DNA from: Ignavibacteria bacterium
Lineage (GTDB): Bacteria > Bacteroidota > Ignavibacteria > Tepidaquicellales > Tepidaquicellaceae
Assembly: GCA_016719565.1 (NCBI GenBank)
Contig: JADJYU010000005.1
Location: 62,001-126,000, forward strand
Reading direction: 5' to 3'
DNA: 64,000 nucleotides
In this document: in pieces, positions 50,235 to 58,372 of the stretch
Numbering within the stretch: position 1 is the stretch's first letter
Layout: each line of letters starts with the position of its first letter
The notes under the pieces: model-generated
What the model was told of the DNA's origin: nothing
The model's database searches: none
Seen by the model: the letters and a program-made list of their open reading frames with translations, nothing else
Position numbers and translations under genes: made by a program

Positions 50235-52304
50235 ATGAAAAATCTTATATTAATATTAATTCTTATTTGCGCATCGGTTAACAATCTACGCTCCCAAACT
50301 AATTGGGTATTTCAGAATACAAACACTACCACTCACACTCTTTATTCAGTTCATTTTGTTAATGAGAATACCGGCTGGACAATCGGCGGTAATAATATAT
50401 TGAAAACAACTGACGGCGGAGATGACTGGCGCACTCAATTTTCTCCGGCAAATATTTCACTGTTTTCAATTCACTTTGCTTCAGCAGATAATGGATGGGC
50501 GGTTGGTGACTCCGGAAAAATTTTTAAAACAGTCAACTCAGGTGATAGCTGGACAGAACAGAATTCAGGAATAATAACCCGTTTACGCTCTGTATACTTT
50601 ATTGATTCTCAAACCGGATGGGCTGCAGGTGATTCATGTAAAATAGTCAGAACCACAAACGGAGGTTCCTCATGGTCTCTTTATACTTTACCGCTTACTA
50701 ATTCATTGAACTCTGTGTTCTTTATTAATTCATCTACAGGATATACTGTGGGAACAAGAGGCACAATTGCAAAGACATCAAACGGCGGAGTCGATTGGTT
50801 AATTCAGACATCAGGTAATATAAGAGCTCTCTATTCAGTATTTTTTTTATCTCCTGACTCAGGCTGGATTTCAGCAGGCGCGGGCTATGTGTACAGTACT
50901 AAAAACGGCGGGATCAACTGGAGCATACAAAACTCCGGAGTTTCTTTCAATCTGGAGTCTATCATATTTGCAGATCATTTCACAGGCTGGGCTTCCGGAA
51001 ATGAGAATAAAATATTGAAGACAACAAATAATGGTGTTAACTGGAATGTCATTACTTTAGGCTCAGATGACAACATTTCATTTAATGCTATAGACTATAT
51101 TGCTCCAAATAAAATATGGGCAGTCGGATCAAATGGACTGATATATAAATCAACCGATTCGGGTACGAGCTGGGTTCTTCAAACCAGAAATATAACGAAT
51201 GAAGATTTTAATGCAGTAACATTCATCTCTGAAAATACCGGCTGGGCCGGCGGAAAGCTTCTTTTTAAAACCACCAACAGCGGAGAAGACTGGATACAGC
51301 AATATGACTTTGCAGGGAATTCTGTACAATCAATGTATTTCCATGATGAATCACTTGGGTATGTTGCGGGGTACAGAACACTTTATAAAACCACCGATGG
51401 CGGCCAGTCATGGACATCGCAAGCTGTAACAACGCCGTATTATTTTACATCGATTTCTTTTAGCTCCAGGGATTCAGGGATCGCTGTTGGCTTTGGGGGT
51501 TTGATAATGACCACTACTAACGGAGGAACAAACTGGCATTCCATACCCGGTCAGATAAATCATTTCAGTTCAGTCTCTTGTTCTTCACCCACAAGCGCAT
51601 TCATTACCGGTTCACCATACAATTCATTAAAGTCGACAGACGGAGGATTTAACTGGATCCCGTTTTCTCCCACATTAGCAGGAATTAATTTGTTTTTTAC
51701 ATCTCCGAATACAGGCTGGATCATAAGTCAGCAGCGAATCTCACATACTACAAACGGCGGACAGAACTGGTTTTATCAAAGCAATGGATCTGATGAAAGA
51801 ATGTTGTCAATGTATTTTTTATCCGATCAGACAGGATGGATCTCCGGATACGGTGTTAGATTAATTAAAACTACTGACGGCGGAGATCACTGGAATTACC
51901 AGCCTGATGCGCCTTCAGTCTTTTACGCCATGCACTGGATTTCAGAGAATGTCGGCTGGGGTGTCGGATATGCCGGAATGATTGCAAAATATTACAGAGT
52001 TATCGTGTCTGTCACTGAAAACGAAAATGAAATTCCCGACGGACATTTCCTATCACAAAACTATCCCAATCCCTTTAACCCCGTCACAAAGATCAATTAC
52101 AAATTACAAGCTGCAGGTTACGTCTCGCTTAAAGTTTATGACGTGCTGGGTAATGAGATCAAGGCATTGGTTGGTATGAAACAGAATGCAGGAAATTATA
52201 ATATTGAATTTGACGGAAGCAGTTTCGCGAGCGGAATATATTTTTATTCGCTGCATTTAAACAATACGCCTGTTGAGACAAGGAAGATGATGTTGCTGAA
52301 ATGA
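50235..52304 (+). CDS. Ycf48-like propeller protein with T9SS sorting domain, B
   Basis: A 689-residue homologue of the preceding protein, with a signal peptide (MKNLILILILICASVNNLRS), thirteen TTDGG/NGG-x-x-W turns and a type-A sorting domain (SQNYPNPFNPVTKINYKL...ASGIYFYSLHLNN...ETRKMMLLK). It starts 11 nt after gene A stops, so both are probably on one mRNA. The pair looks like a tandem duplication that has diverged well, since the repeats match in order but not closely in sequence. Ligand unknown. Confidence 0.88.
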   Translation: MKNLILILILICASVNNLRSQTNWVFQNTNTTTHTLYSVHFVNENTGWTIGGNNILKTTDGGDDWRTQFSPANISLFSIHFASADNGWAVGDSGKIFKTVNSGDSWTEQNSGIITRLRSVYFIDSQTGWAAGDSCKIVRTTNGGSSWSLYTLPLTNSLNSVFFINSSTGYTVGTRGTIAKTSNGGVDWLIQTSGNIRALYSVFFLSPDSGWISAGAGYVYSTKNGGINWSIQNSGVSFNLESIIFADHFTGWASGNENKILKTTNNGVNWNVITLGSDDNISFNAIDYIAPNKIWAVGSNGLIYKSTDSGTSWVLQTRNITNEDFNAVTFISENTGWAGGKLLFKTTNSGEDWIQQYDFAGNSVQSMYFHDESLGYVAGYRTLYKTTDGGQSWTSQAVTTPYYFTSISFSSRDSGIAVGFGGLIMTTTNGGTNWHSIPGQINHFSSVSCSSPTSAFITGSPYNSLKSTDGGFNWIPFSPTLAGINLFFTSPNTGWIISQQRISHTTNGGQNWFYQSNGSDERMLSMYFLSDQTGWISGYGVRLIKTTDGGDHWNYQPDAPSVFYAMHWISENVGWGVGYAGMIAKYYRVIVSVTENENEIPDGHFLSQNYPNPFNPVTKINYKLQAAGYVSLKVYDVLGNEIKALVGMKQNAGNYNIEFDGSSFASGIYFYSLHLNNTPVETRKMMLLK

Positions 52305-52329
52305 TATGAGACACTATCGAACAATGATT

Positions 52330-52400
52330 AATTTTAAATTTTAAATTTTAAATGTTTAATATTTAATAGATTACTAAGTATTAACTATTAACTATTAACT
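52330..52400. repeat. Heptad repeat tract (ATTTTAA, TTAACTA)
   Basis: Three units of ATTTTAA, a variable stretch, then three units of TTAACTA near the end of the SPW gene. It is the last tract of this family in the window. Confidence 0.8.
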
Positions 52401-52406
52401 GATCAT

Positions 52407-52808
52407 CTATGCTCTCCAGATTTTTACTTGTTGAGCAGCTGCTTTTGATCTTTCTCTATCGGGATGATATATTGTCTGTGTGGTTAAGGATGCACCGATT
52501 TCTATAATTCCAAATAAAAGGTGCGGTAAATAAACATAATCACTAAATCCAAATAACCATGGTGAAGCAGCTAAAAAAATACCGCTGAGAAGACCAAACA
52601 GAAGGTGATCTTTCATCGGGATAAGTTTTATAAGACTGTATTTATATTTTGTGAGTAAGCTTATTCCAATTGTCGCAATTCCTAATGTTACAGGTACCCA
52701 TGTTTCAGCTCCGCCATTGTTAAAGCCTAGCATCCATGGACTTAAAATCAGAATTATACTCATAGCATAATCTTTAAAAGCATGAGTGTTAGGATAAATG
52801 AATCTCAT
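52407..52808 (-). CDS. SPW-repeat membrane protein
   Basis: A 133-residue integral membrane protein with two internal repeats, each pairing two helices around the SPW motif: ILSPWMLGFNNGGAETWVPVTLGIATIGISL (about 21-52) and AASPWLFGFSDYVYLPHLLFGIIEIGASL (about 80-108). SPW-family proteins are common in soil and stress-related gene groups but have no known function. No neighbour on the same strand is closer than 148 nt, so it is probably a single-gene unit. Confidence 0.9.
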   Translation of the reverse strand: MRFIYPNTHAFKDYAMSIILILSPWMLGFNNGGAETWVPVTLGIATIGISLLTKYKYSLIKLIPMKDHLLFGLLSGIFLAASPWLFGFSDYVYLPHLLFGIIEIGASLTTQTIYHPDRERSKAAAQQVKIWRA

Positions 52809-52955
52809 AATATTTCCTTTTAATTTTGATTGTAAAATAAGTTATAATATAAGTGTGCAAACTGAATTTTTACACTTCATCCTGTCTGTTTAATCTTAAT
52901 TAAAATCAAACTTATATCATATATTCACGGGTTCAATATATCTGTGCCATCCCTT

Positions 52956-53480
52956 TTACACTGCATCCCGGAAATTTCTTCTTGCAACAGCAAGTGTAGA
53001 TGGACCTTCGCATCTTTGAAACATTTCTAACTGTATCAGATCTTTTTCAATGTCATAAGGTCTTTCGCTTAAAAGTGTTTCAACTATTTTTAATGCGGCT
53101 TTACCTGCATATAGACCGGCGTCTTCCCGTTCATAGGAAAAAACTACTATATATATTCCATTTTCACCTGCAGATCTTGTTCTGCCATGACCGCAGCTCA
53201 TGTCAGCAAGTGTTTGCAGCTCCATTGCAATGTGCTCAATTACGTGTCCCATCCATGTCCCCTCCCGGACACGCTTCAGAAACCCACCGGACTCTCCGGC
53301 GCTGCAAAAATGATTTTTAAGAGTTGGTATAAATCTTTCAAGATTTTCCGCCAACCCTTCTATTTTATTAATAGGGCAATATTCCGTTATCCCAAGATCA
53401 ACCTTCATTTCTATCAGCTTCTTACTGTGACTTAAATAATAATTTGGTCCCCGTAATATTTGTGTATCTATAATTTTCAT
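52956..53480 (-). pseudogene. Cyanophycin synthetase N-terminal fragment
   Basis: A 174-residue ORF that matches only the N-terminal domain of cyanophycin synthetase. It aligns with the larger gene at 62306 from start (MKIIDTQILRGPNYYLSHSKKL versus MDIIDIRILRGPNYWSNYRK) through GTWMGHVIEHIAMELQTLA, GHGRTRS and YAGKAALKIVETL, up to EGPSTLA. There it stops, before the ATP-grasp and Mur-ligase-like domains (full-length enzymes are about 870-900 residues). I see no continuation in other frames downstream. Either a decayed copy or a free-standing domain of unknown role. The well-kept open frame argues that it is not very old. Confidence 0.7.
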
Positions 53481-53547
53481 AATTCCATTAAGTTAATTTG
53501 AATCTCCCTGCTGAATAAATTCAGGAATATTTTGTCAAATCAATTTA

Positions 53548-54080
53548 CTATTTAATAAATTTATTAGCCTCAATAAGGTGTTTTCCGACAGTTTCCCGTG
53601 TATTATTTAAATAAGCTATGACTGCATCGCTTTTAGCCATTGGTAATAAATCTAAATCTATCATATTCAGAAATTCCTTGTGCGCATTGATCATAGCATC
53701 CAGATATGCTGTTTCAAATTCGTCACCTTCAAATGCGATTAATTTTGCGAGTTTATCCTCGCCTTTTTGATTCAGTGCATCGAGTTCAGGTGTTTCCGAT
53801 TTACCGGATTCCAGAGATCTATCAGATTATTAGCAATATTGATATTTTCTTTATGAGAGGTGACCATCATATTTGCATAGTCTGTCACCAGTGAACTTGT
53901 CATCATTTTTGTCTGAGCAAATTCGCTCACTATGATCTCATTTTGATTTATTGCAGTAACAATTGCAATAATATCTGCATCAGTGCTGATCTGACTTTTT
54001 GCATCATTATAGCCATATATTAAATTTCCCAGAAATAAGAAAATTACTAAACCGTAAATATTAATATTTTTGTTTTTCAA
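53548..54080 (-). pseudogene. DUF4142 protein gene, single-base frameshift
   Basis: Frame 1 (from 54080) encodes a signal-like segment (MKNKNINIYGLVIFLFLGNLI) and the first helices of a DUF4142 ferritin-like bundle (DADIIAIVTAINQNEIIVSEFAQTKMMTSSLVTDYANMMVTSHKENINIANNLIDL), then stops at 53772. Frame 2 takes up near 53815 as LESGKSETPELDALNQKGEDKLAKLIAFEGDEFETAYLDAMINAHKEFLNMID and runs to a TAG at 53550-53548. A shift of -1 at ATCTCTGG, or one extra base, restores the gene of about 176 residues. Function of DUF4142 is unknown (periplasmic, stress-associated). Confidence 0.78.
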
Positions 54081-54132
54081 ATGAATAATTTTAAATTTTC
54101 AAATCTTCAATAAAGATTATACATCGCTTTAA

Positions 54133-54147
54133 GCACGAATCGTGCCA
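54133..54147 (-). promoter_or_regulatory. Sigma-54-type promoter candidate before the DUF4142 gene
   Basis: On the minus strand TGGCACGATTCGTGC fits the -24/-12 consensus TGGCACG-N4-TTGC with a single mismatch (GTGC). It lies about 53 nt upstream of the DUF4142 start. The same bases form a palindrome, GCACGA-A-TCGTGC, so a repressor site is an alternative. Confidence 0.5.
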
Positions 54148-54199
54148 GGATTAAAATCTATTATACTAGTTAAATTTTAATTCAGTAAAGAATATCACT

Positions 54200-54232
54200 T
54201 GTCATATCTGTCGTATATGTCATACGTTTGTC
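54200..54232. promoter_or_regulatory. Four phased TGTC motifs upstream of the sigma-54 candidate
   Basis: TGTCATATC, TGTCGTATA, TGTCATACG and TGTCAG occur with 9, 9 and 11-bp spacing, about 53-85 bp upstream of the promoter candidate. This is where an enhancer-binding activator would sit. The same TGTC(A/G)YATA motif recurs at 60043. Confidence 0.4.
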
Positions 54233-54379
54233 AGTACACTTAATTTCATATTACAGAACACAAACTTCAAATAATTTCAGCTCATTCAAAACCTGATAGT
54301 GCCTTTATGTGTATGAGACGAAAAAACATAAGCCGTTTTTTAAATCGCTATTCACAAAAAATTCATTTAGTTTATTTAA

Positions 54380-55848
54380 TCACCAGACTTTCAGATAAGT
54401 CAGCAACCAAAAATAACAATAGGTTAAAGCCAGACTGCAAAAACCAATTATAGCGCCGCTTACAGCAAAATCTCTTTTAGACAGTTCTCCAGTGGAATAT
54501 GCAATAGTATTAGGCGGTGTACTTATGGGCAGGATCATACTGCTGCCGCACATAACGGCAAGACCGATAACCATAAATTTAATGTTAATATTTTCTGAGA
54601 TAGTTGCCATGGATATAGCCATTGGGATCAGCAGAACAGCTGTAGTTGTATTCGATATAAAAGTACTCATGGCTATTGCAAGTAAAAACATTATGAATAT
54701 GATCCCTTCTGCACTAACTGGTATCAATTCTGCTATATGCTGATCAAGACCTGTAAGGCTCATGCCCTGTCCGAGCGCCAGACCTCCTGCTATTACAAAT
54801 AAGATGTTCCAGTCAAGATGATTGAATTCTTTTGCATTCAGTAATCCCGATGCAGTAAATATAATAACAGGGAATAATGCCACTACGGCTGCCGGGATTC
54901 CGTGAACGGTATCTGTTAACCATAGCAGCACTGTAATAAAGAAAATGACTATAACAAATTTGCCTTTCGCAGTAAAAGGTTTTGCTTTTACCGGTGTTAG
55001 AGAAAGTTGTTTATCCGGTTTATAAAAATGCCAGAGCATTAGATACAGAATGAACAGCAACAGCAAAGCAAGCGGAGCTATAATGATCATCCATTTTAAA
55101 AAACCAATATGAATCCCTTTGTTAGCGAGCAGTCCTACTGCTATTGCATTAGGCGGTGAGCTTATAGGCGTCATAAGACCGCCTATACCTGCTGAAAACG
55201 GAATAGCCAGTGTTACAGCTTTTCTGAAAGGATTACCTGCAGGAACAGATGCGAGAAAAGATCCGGTCAAAGTAATCATCATGGCTGTGGTAGCCGTGTT
55301 GCTTATCCACATGCCAAACACTGCTGTGCAAATGATTACCCCCATCAGAGCTTTTTTGCAGAATGACCGAAAATTTTCAGGACCGCGCTTGAAATGTACC
55401 TGTCAACACCAACAATTACTCCCACCTTTGCCAGGATAAAACCTCCTAAAAAAAGTATAATAATAGGATCCGATAAAGGATCTAAAAAATCTCTGTAAGG
55501 AAAAGTTTCTCTTCCGGCTGATCTCAAAATTTCCCAATTGCCGGGATTACCAAGAAAAATAATCTGAGCTCCGATTATCAGTAATGAAGTAGCGAATAAC
55601 GGAATAGTTTCTGTTACCCACAGTAAAGCTGCGGCAATTAATATGGCTAACATATATGCTGCCGGTGTTTCTAATGAAGATGATGCCCACCAGCTTACAA
55701 ATACACTTACTAAAATAATAACTATGAAATTGATCAGTCGTCTTATTATAGTTGTATTAGCTCTGTGTTTGACTTTATTCAATGGTTTGAGATTATCGAT
55801 TTGCTTTTTCGGCTTTGAAATTTCCCGTGTTAAAAAGTACCATTTCAT
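54380..55848 (-). pseudogene. DASS/SLC13 family sodium-anion symporter, split by a -1 frame change
   Basis: Two adjacent frames together encode a DASS (SLC13) transporter of sulfate or dicarboxylates, about 488 residues. ORF 1 (55848-55345) carries the first helices (WWASSSLETPAAYMLAILIAAALLWVTETIPLFATSLLIIG) and DPLSDPIIILFLGGFILA, ending SAKKL-stop. ORF 2 continues as MGVIICTAVFGMWISNTATTAMMI (the S-N-T signature) and has the second one, FISNTTTAVLL, and the end. At the join, GCA AAA AAG CTC TGA contains A AAA AAG; a -1 shift there reads K-K-A-L-M-G and restores the protein. It follows the DUF72 gene with overlap. Frameshift may be programmed, mutational, or an assembly error. Confidence 0.8.
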
Positions 55849-56587
55849 TTAATCTTGTAAGATTATTGTATGCATCTCCCATGGTATTATTAAAATAAAC
55901 AAATACTTTTTTACCCTTCATAATCCACTCATTAATTTTATCAGAATATTCAGATAAAAAATCGTCCGGATAACTTCCGCGATATCTGTCTTCGGGACCA
56001 TGAAAACGCAAATAAATAAAGTCAGTCATTGAATCGGTCAGTGGAGTTGCTGAAAAGCGAAAATCATGTATTACAATTGCCGCATTGTAAGTATCCATCA
56101 GACGGTATGTTTCTTTATTATACCATGAAGTATTACGAAACTCTACTGCGATATTCCATGAATTCTGAGGATCATAGTCTTTAACACATCTTAACAGCTC
56201 ATTTAAGTTTTCAGAATTTTCAGCATCAAATCCCGGAGGAAATTGAATTAACAGACAGCCTTTCTTTTCGCCTGCATGATCTGCTGTTTTAAGGAATAGT
56301 TCTACGTCAGATCTTTTAAAATTAAGGTTTTTAACATGTGTTATTTGTTTCCACATTTTAAATGTAAATCTAAAATTTTCATTCACTGAAGCTGACCATC
56401 CTGCAATAGTAGTTGCCAGTGGGATTTTATAAAATGTGCTGTTAAATTCTATACTGTTAAAAAAAGTGGAATAATATGTAAGCCTGCTTGAGTCCCGGTA
56501 TTGCGGAGGGAATTTGTATTTTGGAACAGGAAGCTGCAGTCCGCTTAATCCTGAATAAATCGCGCCTTTTGGTTTTAGTCCGGCCAT
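55793..56587 (-). CDS. DUF72 TIM-barrel protein
   Basis: A 264-residue protein with the DUF72 pattern: YSGLSGLQLPVPKYKFPPQYRDSSRLTYYSTFFNSIEFNSTFYKIP (about 12-57), FRFTFKMWKQITHVKNL, LLIQFPPGFDAENSENLNELL, WNIAVEFRNTSWYN and TDFIYLRFHGPEDRYRG. DUF72 proteins have a TIM-barrel fold and are suspected nucleases or metal enzymes without proven activity. It lies 30 nt after the DUF1989 gene and overlaps the start of the DASS gene by 56 nt, suggesting one operon: hypothetical protein, GntA-like, DUF1989, DUF72, DASS. Confidence 0.88.
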   Translation of the reverse strand: MAGLKPKGAIYSGLSGLQLPVPKYKFPPQYRDSSRLTYYSTFFNSIEFNSTFYKIPLATTIAGWSASVNENFRFTFKMWKQITHVKNLNFKRSDVELFLKTADHAGEKKGCLLIQFPPGFDAENSENLNELLRCVKDYDPQNSWNIAVEFRNTSWYNKETYRLMDTYNAAIVIHDFRFSATPLTDSMTDFIYLRFHGPEDRYRGSYPDDFLSEYSDKINEWIMKGKKVFVYFNNTMGDAYNNLTRLNEMVLFNTGNFKAEKANR

Positions 56588-56617
56588 TTTAAATTTTAAT
56601 AAGAACGGATAAATATT

Positions 56618-57202
56618 TTATTCTTTCTCAATAGTATATCCAATAGGTTTAAAGGAATAATTGTTCGACATTTCAGCAGAGCATGCTGTCAGTCCAACTA
56701 TTAAATCCATGTGAGCTTTTAAGATCACAAAGTCACCCGCTTTACTTTCAGGAGGCAGCACGGATATCTTTCCCGTTTCACCGTTAACGTCCACATTCAT
56801 AAAAACATTAAAGCAAACCGGGATATGATCCTCATCAATGCCGTATTCCGCTAACGCTGAAACTAAATTTCCCAGGCATCCGGCATGGGGCTGAGTGTGT
56901 CCGTAAATAATCCGGAAAGTTTCTGCGCTGCACGGTGTCAGTAAAAAATCATGTTTGCCGACTGTGTCCTCCGTTAATTCAAACATCACATTACTGCGGT
57001 TTGAATAAAATGAATGACCTGCTGTGAGCCTTATAGTTTCTGCGTAGTCAATGGTTCTTCCGGAAGAGAGATATTCCGCTTTATCATGATAGTTGTAACA
57101 TACAAGGTCTGAAACCTGCTCACCTAAAATATCCGTGATCTTTAAAAGATCATTTTTCTTCAAAACAAATGAAACACCTGAACGCGGCTGAATAATATTC
57201 AT
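56618..57202 (-). CDS. DUF1989 urea-carboxylase-associated family protein
   Basis: A 194-residue cytoplasmic protein of the DUF1989 (urea carboxylase-associated) family, recognised by CSAETFRIIYGHTQPHAGCL, NLVSALAEYGI, IPVCFNVFMNVDVNGETG, PPESKAGDFVILKAHMDLIVGLTACSAEMSNN. In guanidine-degrading bacteria, two members of this family form a carboxyguanidine deiminase. Here there is one copy and no carboxylase in sight. It lies 5 nt downstream of a GntA-like haem N-hydroxylase gene, so its substrate may be a guanidino compound. That substrate is inferred from the family and the neighbour. Conserved His, Cys and Asp/Glu positions of the family appear to be in place. Confidence 0.85.
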   Translation of the reverse strand: MNIIQPRSGVSFVLKKNDLLKITDILGEQVSDLVCYNYHDKAEYLSSGRTIDYAETIRLTAGHSFYSNRSNVMFELTEDTVGKHDFLLTPCSAETFRIIYGHTQPHAGCLGNLVSALAEYGIDEDHIPVCFNVFMNVDVNGETGKISVLPPESKAGDFVILKAHMDLIVGLTACSAEMSNNYSFKPIGYTIEKE

Positions 57203-57207
57203 AATTA

Positions 57208-57894
57208 TTATCTTTTATTTAACGGACACTTCCACATACTGTCATGTTGAGCACCGCTGTACTGAGTTGCTTCCGAAACTTCAGCGAAATCATCAAGCAT
57301 AGGATTAACGGATCCTGAATAAACCATATCCCGCTGTCTGATAATATTTTTCATTTTATCATAACGGTTTAATTTCCGCAGCTTTGTAAACTGTTCATGC
57401 GGATTAAATATTAATACCGGATATTTAAATTTCCTCGAAGGCCTGCTGCTGGCAGGATTCATTCCTACTATGAAAAAAGCTTCTTTTTTCAGACTGAAAG
57501 AGAATTCCGGAGAAGAGGGGTTAGCATTTACTCTGTTGTCATAATCAAAATTCCGGGCATCCAGGATCGCAAGCGCCTGAAGGCGCTGCCATAACAATTG
57601 TTCAAAAACTCTTTCTTCATTAATATCCGGACTCCGGAAAATTACTGCTGCGCTAAAAAAATCTGCATCAGATTCCCGGTAAATATCAATAAACTCATAG
57701 ATGAATTTCAGTATTCCTTGATCATCTTGCGGGCATGCCATATTGCCGGCCACGTATGTCCTGATCTGATCTCTTTTCAAAGCGGTAATTGCCGCTACGC
57801 ATGGAAAGTTTTTAGATTTTACAAAATTCTCAAACTCAGTTTTAATGTCAGTGTCTGATTTATACGTGTCAGTGTTTTTTTTAAAATTTATCAT
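57208..57894 (-). CDS. GntA-like haem-dependent N-hydroxylase (YqcI/YcgG family)
   Basis: A 228-residue protein of the YqcI/YcgG family, the group containing GntA of guanitoxin synthesis and DcsA of D-cycloserine synthesis, both haem-dependent N-hydroxylases acting on guanidino groups of arginine-type substrates. Matching segments are FPCVAAITALKRDQIRTYVAG (about 35-55), FEQLLWQRLQAL, SPEFSFSLKKEAFFIVGMNPASSRPSRKFKYPVLIFNPHEQFTKLR (about 126-175), and PMLDDFAEVSEATQYSGAQHDSMWKCPLN. The GMNPASSR segment has Asn where many members have His (LHPASSR as I recall them). It precedes DUF1989 by 5 nt. Enzyme activity here is inferred; family membership is clear. Confidence 0.8.
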   Translation of the reverse strand: MINFKKNTDTYKSDTDIKTEFENFVKSKNFPCVAAITALKRDQIRTYVAGNMACPQDDQGILKFIYEFIDIYRESDADFFSAAVIFRSPDINEERVFEQLLWQRLQALAILDARNFDYDNRVNANPSSPEFSFSLKKEAFFIVGMNPASSRPSRKFKYPVLIFNPHEQFTKLRKLNRYDKMKNIIRQRDMVYSGSVNPMLDDFAEVSEATQYSGAQHDSMWKCPLNKR

Positions 57895-57921
57895 TTCATT
57901 TGTTTAAAGTCTTCTCCAGGC

Positions 57922-58167
57922 TTATAAATATATATTATTTTCTCTCAGGAGTAGTTTGATTCTCCATCTAATATCATCATCAGCATCATCATCTGAAAAT
58001 GTCACTTCCATTTCTATCTCCTTAAATTGAAAAGTGAAATCATAAAAATTTATTTTAGATTCAGCATCTATTCTTTTTTCCGATTTGATAAATATCAATC
58101 CTTTATCTTTACAATTTTTATTGTGATAATCCATTATCTTTATTTCAATGTCCGTTAGCTTATCCAT
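57922..58167 (-). CDS. Hypothetical small protein
   Basis: An 81-residue acidic protein, MDKLTDIEIKIMDYHNKNCK...FKEIEMEVTFSDDDADDDIRWRIKLLLRENNIYL. It has no signal, membrane segment or motif I can name. It lies 27 nt upstream of the GntA-like gene on the same strand, so it may be the leader gene of that operon. The length and good start context support a real gene, but the family is unknown. Confidence 0.55.
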   Translation of the reverse strand: MDKLTDIEIKIMDYHNKNCKDKGLIFIKSEKRIDAESKINFYDFTFQFKEIEMEVTFSDDDADDDIRWRIKLLLRENNIYL

Positions 58168-58310
58168 GTAGTTATAAGAGTTTTATCTTAAAATTATTTT
58201 AAAATCTATATCCTAATTGATTTTCTGAAATATATCATTGAATGATACAATTGATTAAAATTAATTATTGCAATTATTTAGTCAATCATTGATGATCCAT
58301 AATCTCCGCT

Positions 58311-58324
58311 TAAATACGTATTTA
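58311..58324. promoter_or_regulatory. Perfect 14-bp palindrome upstream of the hypothetical/GntA operon
   Basis: TAAATACGTATTTA is a perfect palindrome about 145 nt upstream of the 58167 start and 49 nt past the DUF6766 stop. It could be an operator or half of a terminator; no T-run follows closely. Confidence 0.3.
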
Positions 58325-58372
58325 CGGCTGATCTCAATCCAGGCTGTATTTTTAGAAATATCTGATGAATTA

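Noticed and set aside
52930..52956. Sigma-54 promoter in ATGGCACAGATATATTGA
   Set aside because: TGGCAC is present on the minus strand but the TTG element is two bases out of register, and it lies at the 3' end of the cyanophycin fragment.
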